From Sisyra terminalis (Eukaryota > Arthropoda > Insecta > Neuroptera > Sisyridae): a stretch of 64,000 nucleotides of DNA. The stretch is from positions 9,858,001 through 9,922,000 of the forward strand of contig OY292278.1 of assembly GCA_958496175.1 (NCBI GenBank). Direction: 5' to 3'. Of the stretch, positions 54,118 to 64,000 are shown one piece after another (position 1 is the stretch's first letter; every line of letters begins with the position of its first letter). The translations under genes and the position numbers were made by a program. The notes under the pieces are model-generated. The model did not search any database and had not been told where the DNA came from. It worked only from the letters and a program-made list of their open reading frames with translations.

Positions 54118-54990
54118 CAACGCCGAAATTGCGATTCGAATTTTGTTGGAAGCTATGAGTTCATACTTCTGCCTCATAGGTGGCACTGCAAACTTAAGCT
54201 GGTTCAGAAGGAAATACGTGCTAAGAGTTTTCCCGTCACTGCATAGAGAGCGTAACAAACTTATAAGTTCTGGTAAAAATATTTGCTATTTTGAAATTCA
54301 AATGCGGAGCAAATACTTTAGTTATTAAAGAGCAATTAGAATAATAAATGTTGAATAAGAAAAGTTATATATAGGTTTCATTTAATCTACCCCTTTGTAA
54401 ATATAAAGCAATTTGACAGTTTGGCAGTCATTGTGTTTCCTGGTTTCTAAGTTCGCTAAGTTCAATGCTTCATGCAAAATTACCTGTTATTGTAATTGCA
54501 CGCAAATTATTGTACGTTTGAGAAGTTGTAAATCTATTTTGAAAATTTCGATAAATCACTGTGTTTCCTTTTACATTATTGGAATTTTCATACCAACACT
54601 TTAGTAAATGATTACAATGAAAAGGAATAGTAATAGTCCATAAGTCAACTTTGCAAGAATTCTATTGTATGTACCGACTTTTGTCTAATAGTAACAATTT
54701 TAAATATCGAAAAAAAGAAGGATGGACATTAAACTGTTTCCATGTTTTTGGACAACTTTTCCAATTTTAACACGGACTAGCTATGGTTTGAATATTTTCG
54801 GGATATTCAAATTATTTCGATCGATTTTTTTTTTAATTTTCTGAAAATTTCATAAGATTTTTTTTTATATATACAAGTTTCAACGACATATACTGTATCT
54901 GCTTGTAGTCGAGTGAATAAGTGCCGCGCTGCTAGAGCCGAGGTCCCGAGTTCGAATCCTGTTTGGGTCCAGTTTTTTTTGTTTCCATAT
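54118..54990 (+). mobile_element. Degenerate relative of the palindrome-centre sequences
   Basis: The blocks follow the same order as at 28.6-29.3 kb: a core-element match (GCCGAAATTGCG, GGAAGCTATGAGTTCA, CATAGGTGGC; 54118-54260), then AAATATAAAGCAA (about 54398), then AATTATTTCGATCG (54811), then a tRNA-like module. A block at 54690-54790 also resembles the foldback interior. Identity is low and extra sequence separates the blocks, so this is an old copy of the core plus foldback end. Confidence 0.55.
54897..54970 (+). repeat. tRNA-like module outside the right array
   Basis: Box-A-like TAGTCGAGTGA (54906-54916, last base off consensus) and AGTTCGAATCC (54949-54959, fits GWTCRANNC). It follows the same AATTATTTCGATCG-containing leader as the foldback copies, so it belongs to that family. 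No cloverleaf forms. Confidence 0.55.
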
Positions 54991-55299
54991 ACCATCTACC
55001 CTGCCTGCCTATTGAGGAACTACCCCTCGAGCAAAGTTTAATACATGATTACTTCAAGAATTTGAAATAAAAAAGGATAACCTGTTGCATCTATTTGTAT
55101 TAATTTAAAGTTCCATCTTTTGACAATATTTTATTACTATTTGAATATTGTAAAACCTCGTTTTTTCAATAAGTAACTGTTAGTTTGTTTGCTTATTAAA
55201 GCCCTCATACCGAAATCAGAATCCTTAAAGTTTTACAATAAAATTTTAAATTTATCAATAATGATTTCAGGAGTTTCAAAACGCAAATTCGTCAAGTTC

Positions 55300-55510
55300 G
55301 CTTCATTAAGTTTCAGAAAGGACAATATTTAAGTGCATAAAAAAGAAAATAAGGGATGTTTTTTTAGCTAAAACTGAGCTAAATATTTTAGATTAAATTA
55401 TTCTTAACCGTAATGCTTAAAAAGAATGAGCATTTATTGGCAAGATCCTTGGGAAATCAAAGCGGAAAGTTAAGGAGTTGAAAATGCATGCATCTAATTC
55501 GACTAAAAAT
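55300..55510 (-). repeat. Orphan, diverged satellite monomer
   Basis: About 210 bp align to the minus-strand satellite: GTTTCAGAAAGGACAATATT, AGCTAAAACTGAGC, AAGATCCTTGGGAAAT and GCGGAAAGTTAAGGA in the right order. It lies 1.5 kb beyond the array edge, behind the 54.1-55.0 kb element relic, so the array once reached further or was split. Confidence 0.75.
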
Positions 55511-56198
55511 TAATTAATATAAAAACTCTTTAATTAATATTACACCTTTTAAAGGCATCTTGTATTTCAAAATAATAAAATATTTGTCGATTAGTACTAT
55601 ATAATCATACTATTAAAGCTATACTATAAAATTCAGTTAAATAAGAAATTGAAATTTTATCCTTGAATAATATTAAACTTTAATGCATCCTGCTTAAATT
55701 CTAATCCATTCCCCCATTAAAAGAAAAATAAACTATTGTTACTAGAAAAGTCTTTTCTTTATAACTTCTTAATACTGAATGAAATATATACGATGATGTG
55801 ATAAATTTAATTCTCAGTTTAGTAAATAAATGAAGTTATTATACTCTTAAATCTAGTATTAAAATATTCAATTATTGTTAACATATATTTCATAATTTTG
55901 GAATCCAACAAGGCCATTATTGAATTAAAAAGAATTGATATTTAATCTTGTTTAAACTAGTTTTTAAGATTTATTTATAAAGTTAATTAACTTGTGGTTT
56001 GGAATTAATTTCAATACTTTTAATGTTTTATTATTTTAATTCAGTGAATATAGCGGTTAATTGGATTAAGTATGAATAAACTTCTATAAAGATAATGAGA
56101 AAATCAAATCGATTCTGATTTTTACTTAAAGAATTCTAATGGCATTATTTAACATATAAAATATAAATGAAAGCAGAAACATAAATAAAAACAAATTC
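55511..56198. other. AT-rich intergenic DNA
   Basis: No gene or repeat recognised. Very AT-rich with many stops in all frames. Confidence 0.5.
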
Positions 56199-56204
56199 TT
56201 TATT
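56199..56204 (-). terminator. Poly(A) signal of the SFI1-like gene
   Basis: AATAAA on the minus strand starts 5 bases after the stop codon at 56210-56212, giving an extremely short 3' UTR. Confidence 0.5.
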
Positions 56205-56209
56205 CAACA

Positions 56210-58099
56210 TTAAATTTTATCTTTTAAAAAGTACGGTATTCTAGGAGTCAAATGGCTTATATTACTAATAAATATTTTTGGTTGCTTCACTTCGCTTTTT
56301 TTCTTTGCTATTTGATTTATATTTTTCACATTTTCCTTTTTTCCATTTAGAGCCATAATTTTCCATTTTTGAAAATATTTGCGACTTAATTCAAAGTGGT
56401 ATACAGTTCGTTGCAAATTATACGTTTTTCTTGCGTCTTGAATGCAAGTTCCAACTTCCACAATTCTTTTGATTCCATCTTCAAGAATGAACGTTTCGTA
56501 CATTTCTTTAGCTTCTTTTAAGAGCATTCTTTCACTCTTCTGATTTACAACAAAACGTTTGCAAGCTTTAAAAGCTCGGGCTTTCAAAGTTTCAATGTGG
56601 TATTCATCGATTTGTTGAATTTGCAATTTTCGGTTTATTTTGTAGTCTTTCCATACTTGCCACTTTTTCAAAAATGATTTCAATATTTTTGTATTGTAAT
56701 GGATTGTTGCGTTTTCCTCTTGCATTTTATAAAATTGACATTTTTCGTGGTAGCATTTCCACTTGTGGAAAATGAAAGCTTTCTGCTTGAAAACAAGGAT
56801 TTCATTTAGTTTTATTATTCGATTTTTTTGACTTAAGTGTTTGTTTCTACGATAATTCAAATAGGACACCCACAAGGAAAAAGTTTTCTTCTTCAATGCA
56901 TTGGTAAAATGTAAATTAGATATCTTCAACAAATATTTGTGATGTTGAATCGTTTTAATAGTTTTAATGAATAGATAAAAATATTTTCGCAAGAAAACTA
57001 TCCTTCGATGAAATAGGAATTCTTCAATTTTCTTACGCTGATTTATTTTAAGTTGCACATCATTTTTCCAGAAACAAAAATATTTTTTTAATAAATTAAT
57101 TTCAAAATATTTTATAGCTTCATTCAATAGAGCTTTACGATTCAGACTTTTGTTTACAAATCTAATCCAATTATCAAAGCACTTCCTTTTTATGGTTTGA
57201 CGATAATAATTTTGAGCATTTAAATATTTTTCGCACTTTCTTCTTCGGTAAAAAGCATAATTTTTTATATTGGAAAAATACTTTCGCAACAATGTTTTTT
57301 CATAATAATTCTTTAATAAATTGATTCTTTGCGAATAGTTCCTCCTGTCAATTGTATATTTTCTCCAAAAGCCAAATAAAGGCTTTAATACTCGAGTTGC
57401 ATAAGTATATTTTTGAAAAATTTTAACCTTTTGGGTATCCAATTTCTTTTTTTGAGATCCTATAACAAATATCTTCCAACTTCTGAAGCAGTTTCTCATC
57501 AAAATTGTCTTATAAATATTGAAAACAGTGCAAAATAAAAGCGTCCTTTGAATTTCCTTCAAAATATTTGCCTGCTCTAAAAGCAGATCCTTTTTCTTTT
57601 CCAAAGAATTAAGTTTTTCGTTTAATAAAATCCTTTGCGCTTTATAATTTCTACTGATAGTTTTATAATCGACAAGTAGACGAAAATATTTTCTTGTTAA
57701 TATTCGTTCATAGTTTCTTTCGGCAATCAAATGTTTTATCTTCTGTATTTTCGAAGTAGTTGTGTATATTTGCCATGTGTTAAAAAAGCGTTTTGTAATG
57801 GTAAATGAATAATGAATATTTGCACGTAGTATCAATCTCCATTTAACTTTTTGTTCGAACCAAAAGTTAGTCCATTTTTGAAAAGCATTCAGCACCAAAG
57901 TTTGGGAATAAAATATTTGGGCTTGAGAAATCAGAATACGGCCGTGGATTTTATGAAAATAAAGATAAGCGTATTTACGTAAAATGATTTTTGCTCGTAT
58001 TCTGTTCACTTTTTCCTTAAAAAGATATCGAGGAACACGTCCATAGTCCTTATAAATTAAAGGAATTTTTTTCGGTGGAATTTTTACATTTTTTGACAT
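56210..58099 (-). CDS. SFI1-like centrin-binding-repeat protein
   Basis: Single open exon of 629 codons from ATG at 58099. The protein is basic, helical and rich in Lys, Phe, Tyr and Trp. It carries about 14 degenerate repeats with the core F-x-x-W-(K/R). Trp occurs at 76, 109, 208, 245, 311, 344, 410, 447, 480 and 579, and the same place is Leu 142, Ile 278, Phe 377 and Cys 513. Spacing is 33 residues almost throughout, sometimes 37 or 66. This matches the ~33-residue Sfi1 repeat, a long helix in which each repeat binds one centrin at the spindle pole body, centrosome or basal body. A non-repeat stretch with a heptad-like pattern lies at about 160-190, and a basic tail follows 585. No membrane segment or signal peptide. 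It is shorter than vertebrate SFI1 and could be another protein with Sfi1-type repeats, so no symbol is given. Missing upstream exons cannot be excluded. Downstream neighbour of NOP14 on the same strand. Confidence 0.75.
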   Translation of the reverse strand: MSKNVKIPPKKIPLIYKDYGRVPRYLFKEKVNRIRAKIILRKYAYLYFHKIHGRILISQAQIFYSQTLVLNAFQKWTNFWFEQKVKWRLILRANIHYSFTITKRFFNTWQIYTTTSKIQKIKHLIAERNYERILTRKYFRLLVDYKTISRNYKAQRILLNEKLNSLEKKKDLLLEQANILKEIQRTLLFCTVFNIYKTILMRNCFRSWKIFVIGSQKKKLDTQKVKIFQKYTYATRVLKPLFGFWRKYTIDRRNYSQRINLLKNYYEKTLLRKYFSNIKNYAFYRRRKCEKYLNAQNYYRQTIKRKCFDNWIRFVNKSLNRKALLNEAIKYFEINLLKKYFCFWKNDVQLKINQRKKIEEFLFHRRIVFLRKYFYLFIKTIKTIQHHKYLLKISNLHFTNALKKKTFSLWVSYLNYRRNKHLSQKNRIIKLNEILVFKQKAFIFHKWKCYHEKCQFYKMQEENATIHYNTKILKSFLKKWQVWKDYKINRKLQIQQIDEYHIETLKARAFKACKRFVVNQKSERMLLKEAKEMYETFILEDGIKRIVEVGTCIQDARKTYNLQRTVYHFELSRKYFQKWKIMALNGKKENVKNINQIAKKKSEVKQPKIFISNISHLTPRIPYFLKDKI

Positions 58100-58519
58100 T
58101 TTAAGAGCAGATATTAGTACCAATTAGTACATACTTGATTAAATTATCTTTATCAATTTTTTTTTCGTACAAAAAATGTAAATATATGTTTATTGTACCC
58201 CACTAATAAGTCCTTGAACTTTTACAGAAAATGCATCCATTATTACCTTAAAATATTTGTTATAGTATTAAATTGGAACAAATTTAATCGATTGTTGGAT
58301 TATGTGTACTAATTTGATTACAGTGTACCTACATTTAATAAAATTTATTAAAGTAATTTTGGCAATTTTACACCCAACCCTAAGATTATCATGATTAAAC
58401 CTGAGATATTGAGAATAATACTGTGATCTACCTCGGATTATTTAGGCAGGATTTTCACTGAAATCAAAACAATGGGAAAAAGGGAAATTCAAGCAAAAAA
58501 AGTTTAACAATCGAAAGAA
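58100..58519. other. Spacer between SFI1-like gene and NOP14 3' end
   Basis: About 420 bp, AT-rich, holding the presumed SFI1-like promoter. No TATA box or motif I would defend. Confidence 0.45.
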
Positions 58520-58525
58520 TTTATT
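58520..58525 (-). terminator. Poly(A) signal of NOP14
   Basis: AATAAA on the minus strand, 70 bp after the NOP14 stop codon. Confidence 0.55.
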
Positions 58526-58594
58526 AGAAATTTAAGTCATTTTCTTTTCTAAATATATTTTAAAAGATAATACATATTTAACATTAAATAAAGA

Positions 58595-61500
58595 TTATTT
58601 CTTTTTGCGTTTACGTTCCAATGCATTCAATTCGCCTTGTTGAGCCGAAGCCCCCGATAGAATTTGCTTAACCTTTTGTCGTCTCTCAGCATCGCTTTCC
58701 GCTATTTTCTTAAACTTGAGTTTTGCCAAGAAAGCGTTATCTCGCCGAATTTCACGCATTGCACCCTTGGTCTCCTTTTTAAGTTTGTAAATTAATTTTT
58801 CACGTTCAGCTTTATCAGCTGACAAGGATTTGCGTTTTCTATTCTCCGTGCTATAAATAAAAAGAAATAATTCAATCAAAAAAAGCCTAAACCAATTAGA
58901 TTTTTGACTTACACTTGTTGAATATTCGGTTCATAAAGCCGCAAAGCCTTAGGCTTCTCTTTTTCCAGCACCAAATGTGATAATTTCCTATTTTTCTCAG
59001 CATCTGACAGGGTGTCGGTAAGTTTATTAATTTCATTTTGAATTTCGGGAGGATAGTTTTCAAATGGTAAGTATGGCAGTAAGTTGTAAATTGGTTGAAA
59101 TATTTCCCATGACGATTCTAAATTTGATAAATTTGAATAGAATTCGGATATTAATTTGAGGCATATGTAAATTGAACGAATTCGGAAATTATCGTCAATC
59201 GGCGTTTGAATTAAATCAGAATGATTCATCATAAAATCGATATTTTTTTCTTCATATTTGGCGGATAAAAATAGAAGTGAGTTAGTCGTTTTAAATGGGG
59301 GTATAACAGGAATTGTACGAAGTATGCTCTTTTGAATTGCGGAATAAACAAGGCCACGCAGAAAGTTTATTACGGCCGATGGAAATCTTTTCGATAGGGC
59401 TGTATACTGAAAAATAAAAAAAAAAACGATTTTTATTAATTATAACTAATTTGAGAGCTAATATTGCATTTTATCAGGTCATTTACTATAATAATTTCAA
59501 TTCTATAAACCATATTAATTGTCTCTTTAGTCTAAAAAATTTTTTTGTGCTATTTTTCCTACTCGAAATATAATAAAAACCGGACAAGTACGAGTTAAAC
59601 TCCAGCATCAAAAATTCCTTACAACCTTGTAACTATGATAACTTTTTCAACTACTTCAGTTTTCGTACCAAAAATTTATTTCGACTTTAGATATATTTCA
59701 AAAAAAGGCCATATTGGTCCACCCACTTCTTAAACTAATACGTACCTCTAGACATAAGGTTGATAAAAATAGACCAGCAGCAATATCTCGTTTCGTTTTC
59801 ACTCGGCAATTCGTTAAGATTTGACTAAGAAAAACCAACGCTGGCGTTACAACTTGATGTCGAAAATCAGAAGTTGGAAACAGGAACGAAATTATTTTAA
59901 AATAAATTAACGTATCTAATTCAGGATAGTTTTTCCTTTGCTCCCTATAACTAATTTGCTTTTCTTTCAAAACTGATAAGACCGAGTTGAGCGCATGGCC
60001 CGGATTTATGTGGGCCAAATCGAATAAAAACGGGGCTAAATAGTCTAATGTTTGGAAACAAACTTTACAATCTTTTTTTATATCTTCGCATATATTGTTG
60101 ATGTGTTGCAATAGGTAAATGAATAGGGTGGCAAGTTTTTCTTTGTTGGTTTCCGCCAAACTTGGATGATTACATTTTATCATTCGTTCAACTATAACAC
60201 TTTGGTGAGTCAGAGATTTGGACGAAAACGTTTCCTGAAACTCTTCGAATGTTTCGGGAATTGCAAACGTGTAGGGCAACTCTTCTCGGGCTTTTTCCAT
60301 TATATCCTTCCTAGCTAAAAGATCTTCTTTGATTTTATTCTTTTGTTCTAGATCAACGTGACTATTTTCAACATTAGTTTTTGTTGATATTTCTATATTT
60401 TTGGCCAGTTTTCCTTTTTTACTTTTCTCCGTTTTACTATCATTTACAATGTTAATATCTTTAGAAGATTTTTCTACTTTAGTTTCAACTATTTCAGTAC
60501 TTGTAATTTCTTCATCTTGAATCAAACTATTGTCTTCCTCGGAAGAATCACTTTCGTCGGTTTTCAAATCAGATAAATCATCTTCAGAAGCAGTTTCCAC
60601 CTCGGATTCTTCTTCACTTATATCACTTTCATCATCCTTTTCTTCTACGATATCTTTTGCGTTAACTTCTGTTTCTTTTTCATCATTACTCAATTCGTCA
60701 TTTTTATCTTCCGGGTCTGAACCATACACAAAATTATCGTCTAAATCATCAGCACTTCGATGTTTTGGTTGGGTAATATCACTAAACGCAATTCCTTTCA
60801 TTCGATTCAAACGATCTTGTTCTAGTTTTTCCAGCCGCTCTTTTTCTTCTCTTGCAATTTCATCTTCAGATTTCAATCGGTCCGTAGGATTTCCTCGACT
60901 TTCAAATTTCAATTCTCGCATTACTTTATCGTAATCGTCTTTGTTTCTGGTGTCTGTGTCTTGGTCTTCCGAAGACTTTTTATTAAGATTGACAATGGGC
61001 AGCAAATCTTTCCATTCATTATCCAATTTATTTGTTAACTCGATGGTTTCTTCTCGAATTTTTTGTTTTTCGGCTACTTTTCGTTTAGACTCGGCAATCA
61101 ATTGTTCGATGACACTTTTACCTGTTTTTCCTTTGCTTAACATACCTCCACCAAAATGGGCCTCGTCGACAAATTCGGCTGCAATGAAAGAAAATGTTGA
61201 ATGAAAAAAGAAAATTGGATTGACAATTATGAATACCATTTAAGCGACCGCTTTCACCACGTTCGTTATCGCTGTAATCATCATCCGAACGTGGATCGTC
61301 AAATTTTTCTATTTCTGATAAGGTTTGTCCTCGATGGGTTATGACTTCTTCATCCCCCAGGTTGTACATAGTTTTCTTATTATGCATTTTTATTCGTTCA
61401 GCAGCAAAACGTGCCGTTATTTGTTCGTCAACAGTCATAGTTTTATTTTTTGCGCCGATTCTTCGATCAACGAATTGGTTTGACTTATTTTGGGAATTAA

Positions 61501-61761
61501 ATTCAGGTAATAAGGTTTTTTGTCGCTAAAAAATACAATAATTAGTTAAAAATATATTTTTTAATTGAAAAATACCTTTTGAAGGGCTTTAGCCCGGGAA
61601 ACTCCAGGTAAACCTCGATCATGTTTTCTTTGCTGACCAAGAACATGGAATTTTTGTTTGTTGATGTGAATTTCGAAAGGATTTAATTTTTTTACTCCCG
61701 AATCTTTCTTCTTACGAAGATTATCGGCTGTTACTTTTTTCTTATTTTTAACTTTTACCAT
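58595..61761 (-). CDS. Nop14: Nucleolar protein 14 (NOP14), SSU processome component
   Basis: NOP14 is a nucleolar scaffold of the small-subunit processome, needed for 18S rRNA maturation and 40S assembly; in yeast it works with Noc4, Emg1 and Utp14. Five exons by splice signals and frame: 61576-61761, 61237-61525, 59746-61178, 58913-59406 and 58595-58850, giving 885 residues, close to the usual ~860. Diagnostic parts: N-terminal KKLNPFEIHINKQKFHVLG (about residues 24-42), GVSRAKALQK (53-62), the block FVDEAHFGGGM near 161-171, a Lys/Glu-rich helix, an acidic Asp/Glu/Ser tract at roughly 300-385, a helical C-terminal half, and a basic tail ending ERKRKKK. Introns are 50, 58, 339 and 62 bp. 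All phases fit and no stop interrupts. An open plus-strand frame over the acidic tract (60530-60934) is only its complement. Start ATG at 61761 is followed by a Lys-rich leader as in homologues. Confidence 0.96.
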
Positions 61762-61866
61762 TGTTTTCGTATTTAAATTAATAGATAAATTAAAATATTC
61801 AAAGTTATGAAGTGAGGTTACCTTCTGGTTTATATGTCCATGTGCTTTTTGACAAATCGCTTGTTA

Positions 61867-61878
61867 GACGCATGCGTC
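61867..61878. promoter_or_regulatory. 12-bp palindrome GACGCATGCGTC upstream of NOP14
   Basis: A perfect palindrome about 105 bp upstream of the NOP14 start codon. Its GCATGC core resembles the NRF1/Ewg-type motif (GCGCATGCGC), though the outer bases differ. A promoter role is inferred from position only. Confidence 0.3.
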
Positions 61879-64000
61879 AATATTTTTGTGGGTATTTTAA
61901 AAAAATTAACAAAATTACTTTAAAATAATTATAGCTTATTTGAGCTTAGCAATGAACTGTTACAAAACTAAGCTATAGAAACAGAAATTTAAAACTGAGA
62001 ACTTTACAGAACTTTTCTTTGTGTAGGAATTTTTCCTTTGAATAACTAGGTGCAGTTAATTTGGGTAACTCTGGAACATTTTTGCAATACTTTGAACCTT
62101 AAGTTAATTAACTTCTCTTTATTACAAGAAATTTTATGGAAATCCAACTTAACTATCCTTAAATCCTATTAAAAGTCAAATTCAAAGTTTATTAATCTCG
62201 TGTAACTATTTTACTTGTTAAACTTTTAAATTTTGAAAGAATTTTACGTGCAACTGAAATCCATTATTGAAACGCAAATATATGCATTTACCAAAGTTTC
62301 TCAAAGTTTCAAAGTCTCACCAATTTCTGAAAGTTTTCAAAACTGATTAAAAGTCGGTCATTTTTACTTTAAAGATTTAAATAAAGAATTTTTATGCCAA
62401 AAAAGCTATGATTCGTTAATTTTTGTTTTAAAATTACAAATAGCCCACCAGTTAAACCAAAGCCTTTAGAGGCATTTTTTAAAGGTTTTTTAACCGGAAG
62501 AGCTAAAAAGCTTTATTATTTTCTTACGTGCATGTATTTCTCTTGATCAATATAGAACTTATCAAAATTATTTTTTATTAAAGACATAACTATGATAGAA
62601 TTAACATATTATTGGGAATAAGAGTCTTGATGAACTTAAAATTTGCTTCAGCAGTGGATCTTTTAAGTGATACAGTTTTTGATTTTGATTATTTTCTTAA
62701 CTATAATTATTATATTTTCTTTATAAAAGCTCTCGAAGTTCCTATTTATGGAATCTTTTTAGTTTCGTTGCCATTGTGATGAAATTAGTAAATGAAATCT
62801 ATGGAAAATAAAGTTTGTGAAGGAATTTGTATTAAATTACAAATATTAGGGAACGAATCAAGAAAGATATACAATATTAAAAATGTATTAAAAGGATGGA
62901 GAAAAAAAAAGAATTCAAGTTATCCTAGCAAAGCCCTGTTAAAAAAGATATTTTAAATGTTCAAAAAATCCTTTAGAAGTGGTTTATAGTTGTTAAAGGC
63001 ATTTTAAATATAATGATGTCAAAATACCTCCAAATGTCTTTTTTTAACCAAGAGCTTTCAAAGGTATAGTTAAATTTGTCCACCTGTGTTGAAAGTTTTG
63101 ATTCCTCTCACCAAACATATACTTTGTTTAGAATTTTAAGCATTGAAATTGCATTTGATGGAGGTGCAAATTATTAATTAATTTTAAATTATTAATTTTT
63201 AAAGGTGAGCTTTCAAAGTTGTTTCATATAATTGCAAAAACTTTAAATTTTTGCTTCGATTTTTCAACTGTTCCTCTTGCGTATTTAAAGCGATTTTTGG
63301 CAAAAAATATTTATTTAGTTTAAGTTTCAGCAAACAAAAACTATAATTTGTATAGAGTTATTATTTTTAAGTACTTTTCTTCAATGAAAAACTTGGCAAT
63401 ATTTTTTGTAAACTGCAACGGGTTTGAAAGTTATATAATGTTTTGGACAGAATGTAATATGTACAACTTATAGAAGTCTTTGGGAGTACGAAAGTTTGAG
63501 CCGTTTGAGCTTTACAATCGGCGCTTTTCTGAAGTTTTTCCTATTGTGCGCAAACGCGACCATTTATAAAGTTTGCGAAATATAATTATTTTAAAATCAA
63601 AAATTATTATGTTTTCAAAATAGATGTGATACGATTTAAAATATAGGAAAATTTTAATTTCGAATATAATTTTCTAATTTGAGAATATATCATAATATAA
63701 TGAAGGATGGATGTGATAAACTTTGATTTAAATATATTGAAATGAATGAAATGAATCTTAATGAATGAATATTGAATCCTAAAATATATAAGATATATAT
63801 GTAATTTATAATACAAAACAAAGTAAACTATACTCTTGTCATTTACACAATAAAATATTCCCTTTATATTTTTGATGTTTTTAATAATTAATTTAAAAAA
63901 ATGCCTGGATTTACATCTAAAATAATTACCACTGGGCACAAAAATATCAGTATTTACGTGCGCATTTACCCTTGTGTTAACGATAACGACAAATACGTGA
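61879..64000. other. AT-rich intergenic DNA to window end
   Basis: No supported gene. A 110-codon open stretch at 63607-63939 (minus) is dominated by Ile, Phe, Lys and Tyr with no domain, as random AT-rich sequence would be. No satellite monomer or tRNA-like module was seen. Confidence 0.5.

Noticed and set aside
59407..59745. NOP14 intron 3 is 339 bp, close to one satellite monomer
   Set aside because: Its sequence has none of the satellite landmarks, so the length match is coincidence. It may hold an unrelated repeat relic.
60530..60934. 134-codon plus-strand open frame rich in Ser
   Set aside because: It is the complement of the acidic Asp/Glu/Ser tract of NOP14, which creates a long antisense frame.
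63607..63939. 110-codon minus-strand open frame
   Set aside because: Composition is that of AT-rich noncoding DNA (Ile, Phe, Lys, Tyr), with no domain or splice support.

Overview
The window looks like AT-rich nuclear DNA of an insect. The reasons are eukaryotic protein genes with short AT-rich introns (mostly 50-80 bp, GT-AG), AATAAA poly(A) signals, and about 41 kb of tandem satellite. Short introns and base composition fit Diptera or Coleoptera, but I cannot name the order with confidence. All calls are by eye, without a database.

Layout. 1-3.2 kb: gene-poor DNA with one decayed tRNA-like module. 3,273-4,524 (minus): complete six-exon gene for the 18S rRNA adenine dimethyltransferase DIMT1/Dim1. 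About 5.3-25.26 kb: tandem array of a ~340-bp satellite (about 58 monomers, plus orientation) with recent higher-order duplications. 25.25-32.30 kb: a 7-kb inverted duplication centred at about 28,774. Its arms stay in register (paired coordinates sum to 57,548) and differ by roughly 1-5%. Each arm carries the decayed 3' end of a gene-like sequence, then a 2.2-kb foldback element that is itself almost entirely palindromic. About 32.30-53.4 kb: the same satellite in the opposite orientation (about 62 monomers). 53.4-55.5 kb: decayed monomers interrupted by a degenerate relative of the palindrome-centre sequences. 56,210-58,099 (minus): an intact single-exon gene for an SFI1-like centrin-binding-repeat protein. 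58,595-61,761 (minus): five-exon NOP14 gene. 61.8-64 kb: AT-rich DNA with no gene seen.

The two confidently identified genes, DIMT1 and NOP14, both act in making the small ribosomal subunit, and both lie on the minus strand on opposite sides of the repeat block. The third gene probably acts at centrosomes or basal bodies.

The notable structure is the middle ~48 kb, a hierarchical palindrome. Opposed satellite arrays enclose an inverted duplication, which encloses foldback elements. Their terminal inverted repeats each contain a tRNA-like pol III box A/box B module, CRE-type TGACGTCA sites and CGATA clusters. The same tRNA-like module also occurs just outside the right array (54.9 kb), and a similar one lies left of the left array (1.2 kb). 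A boundary, cruciform or centromere role is speculation. Mis-assembly must also be excluded, although arm divergence and subfamily differences argue against a simple read artefact.
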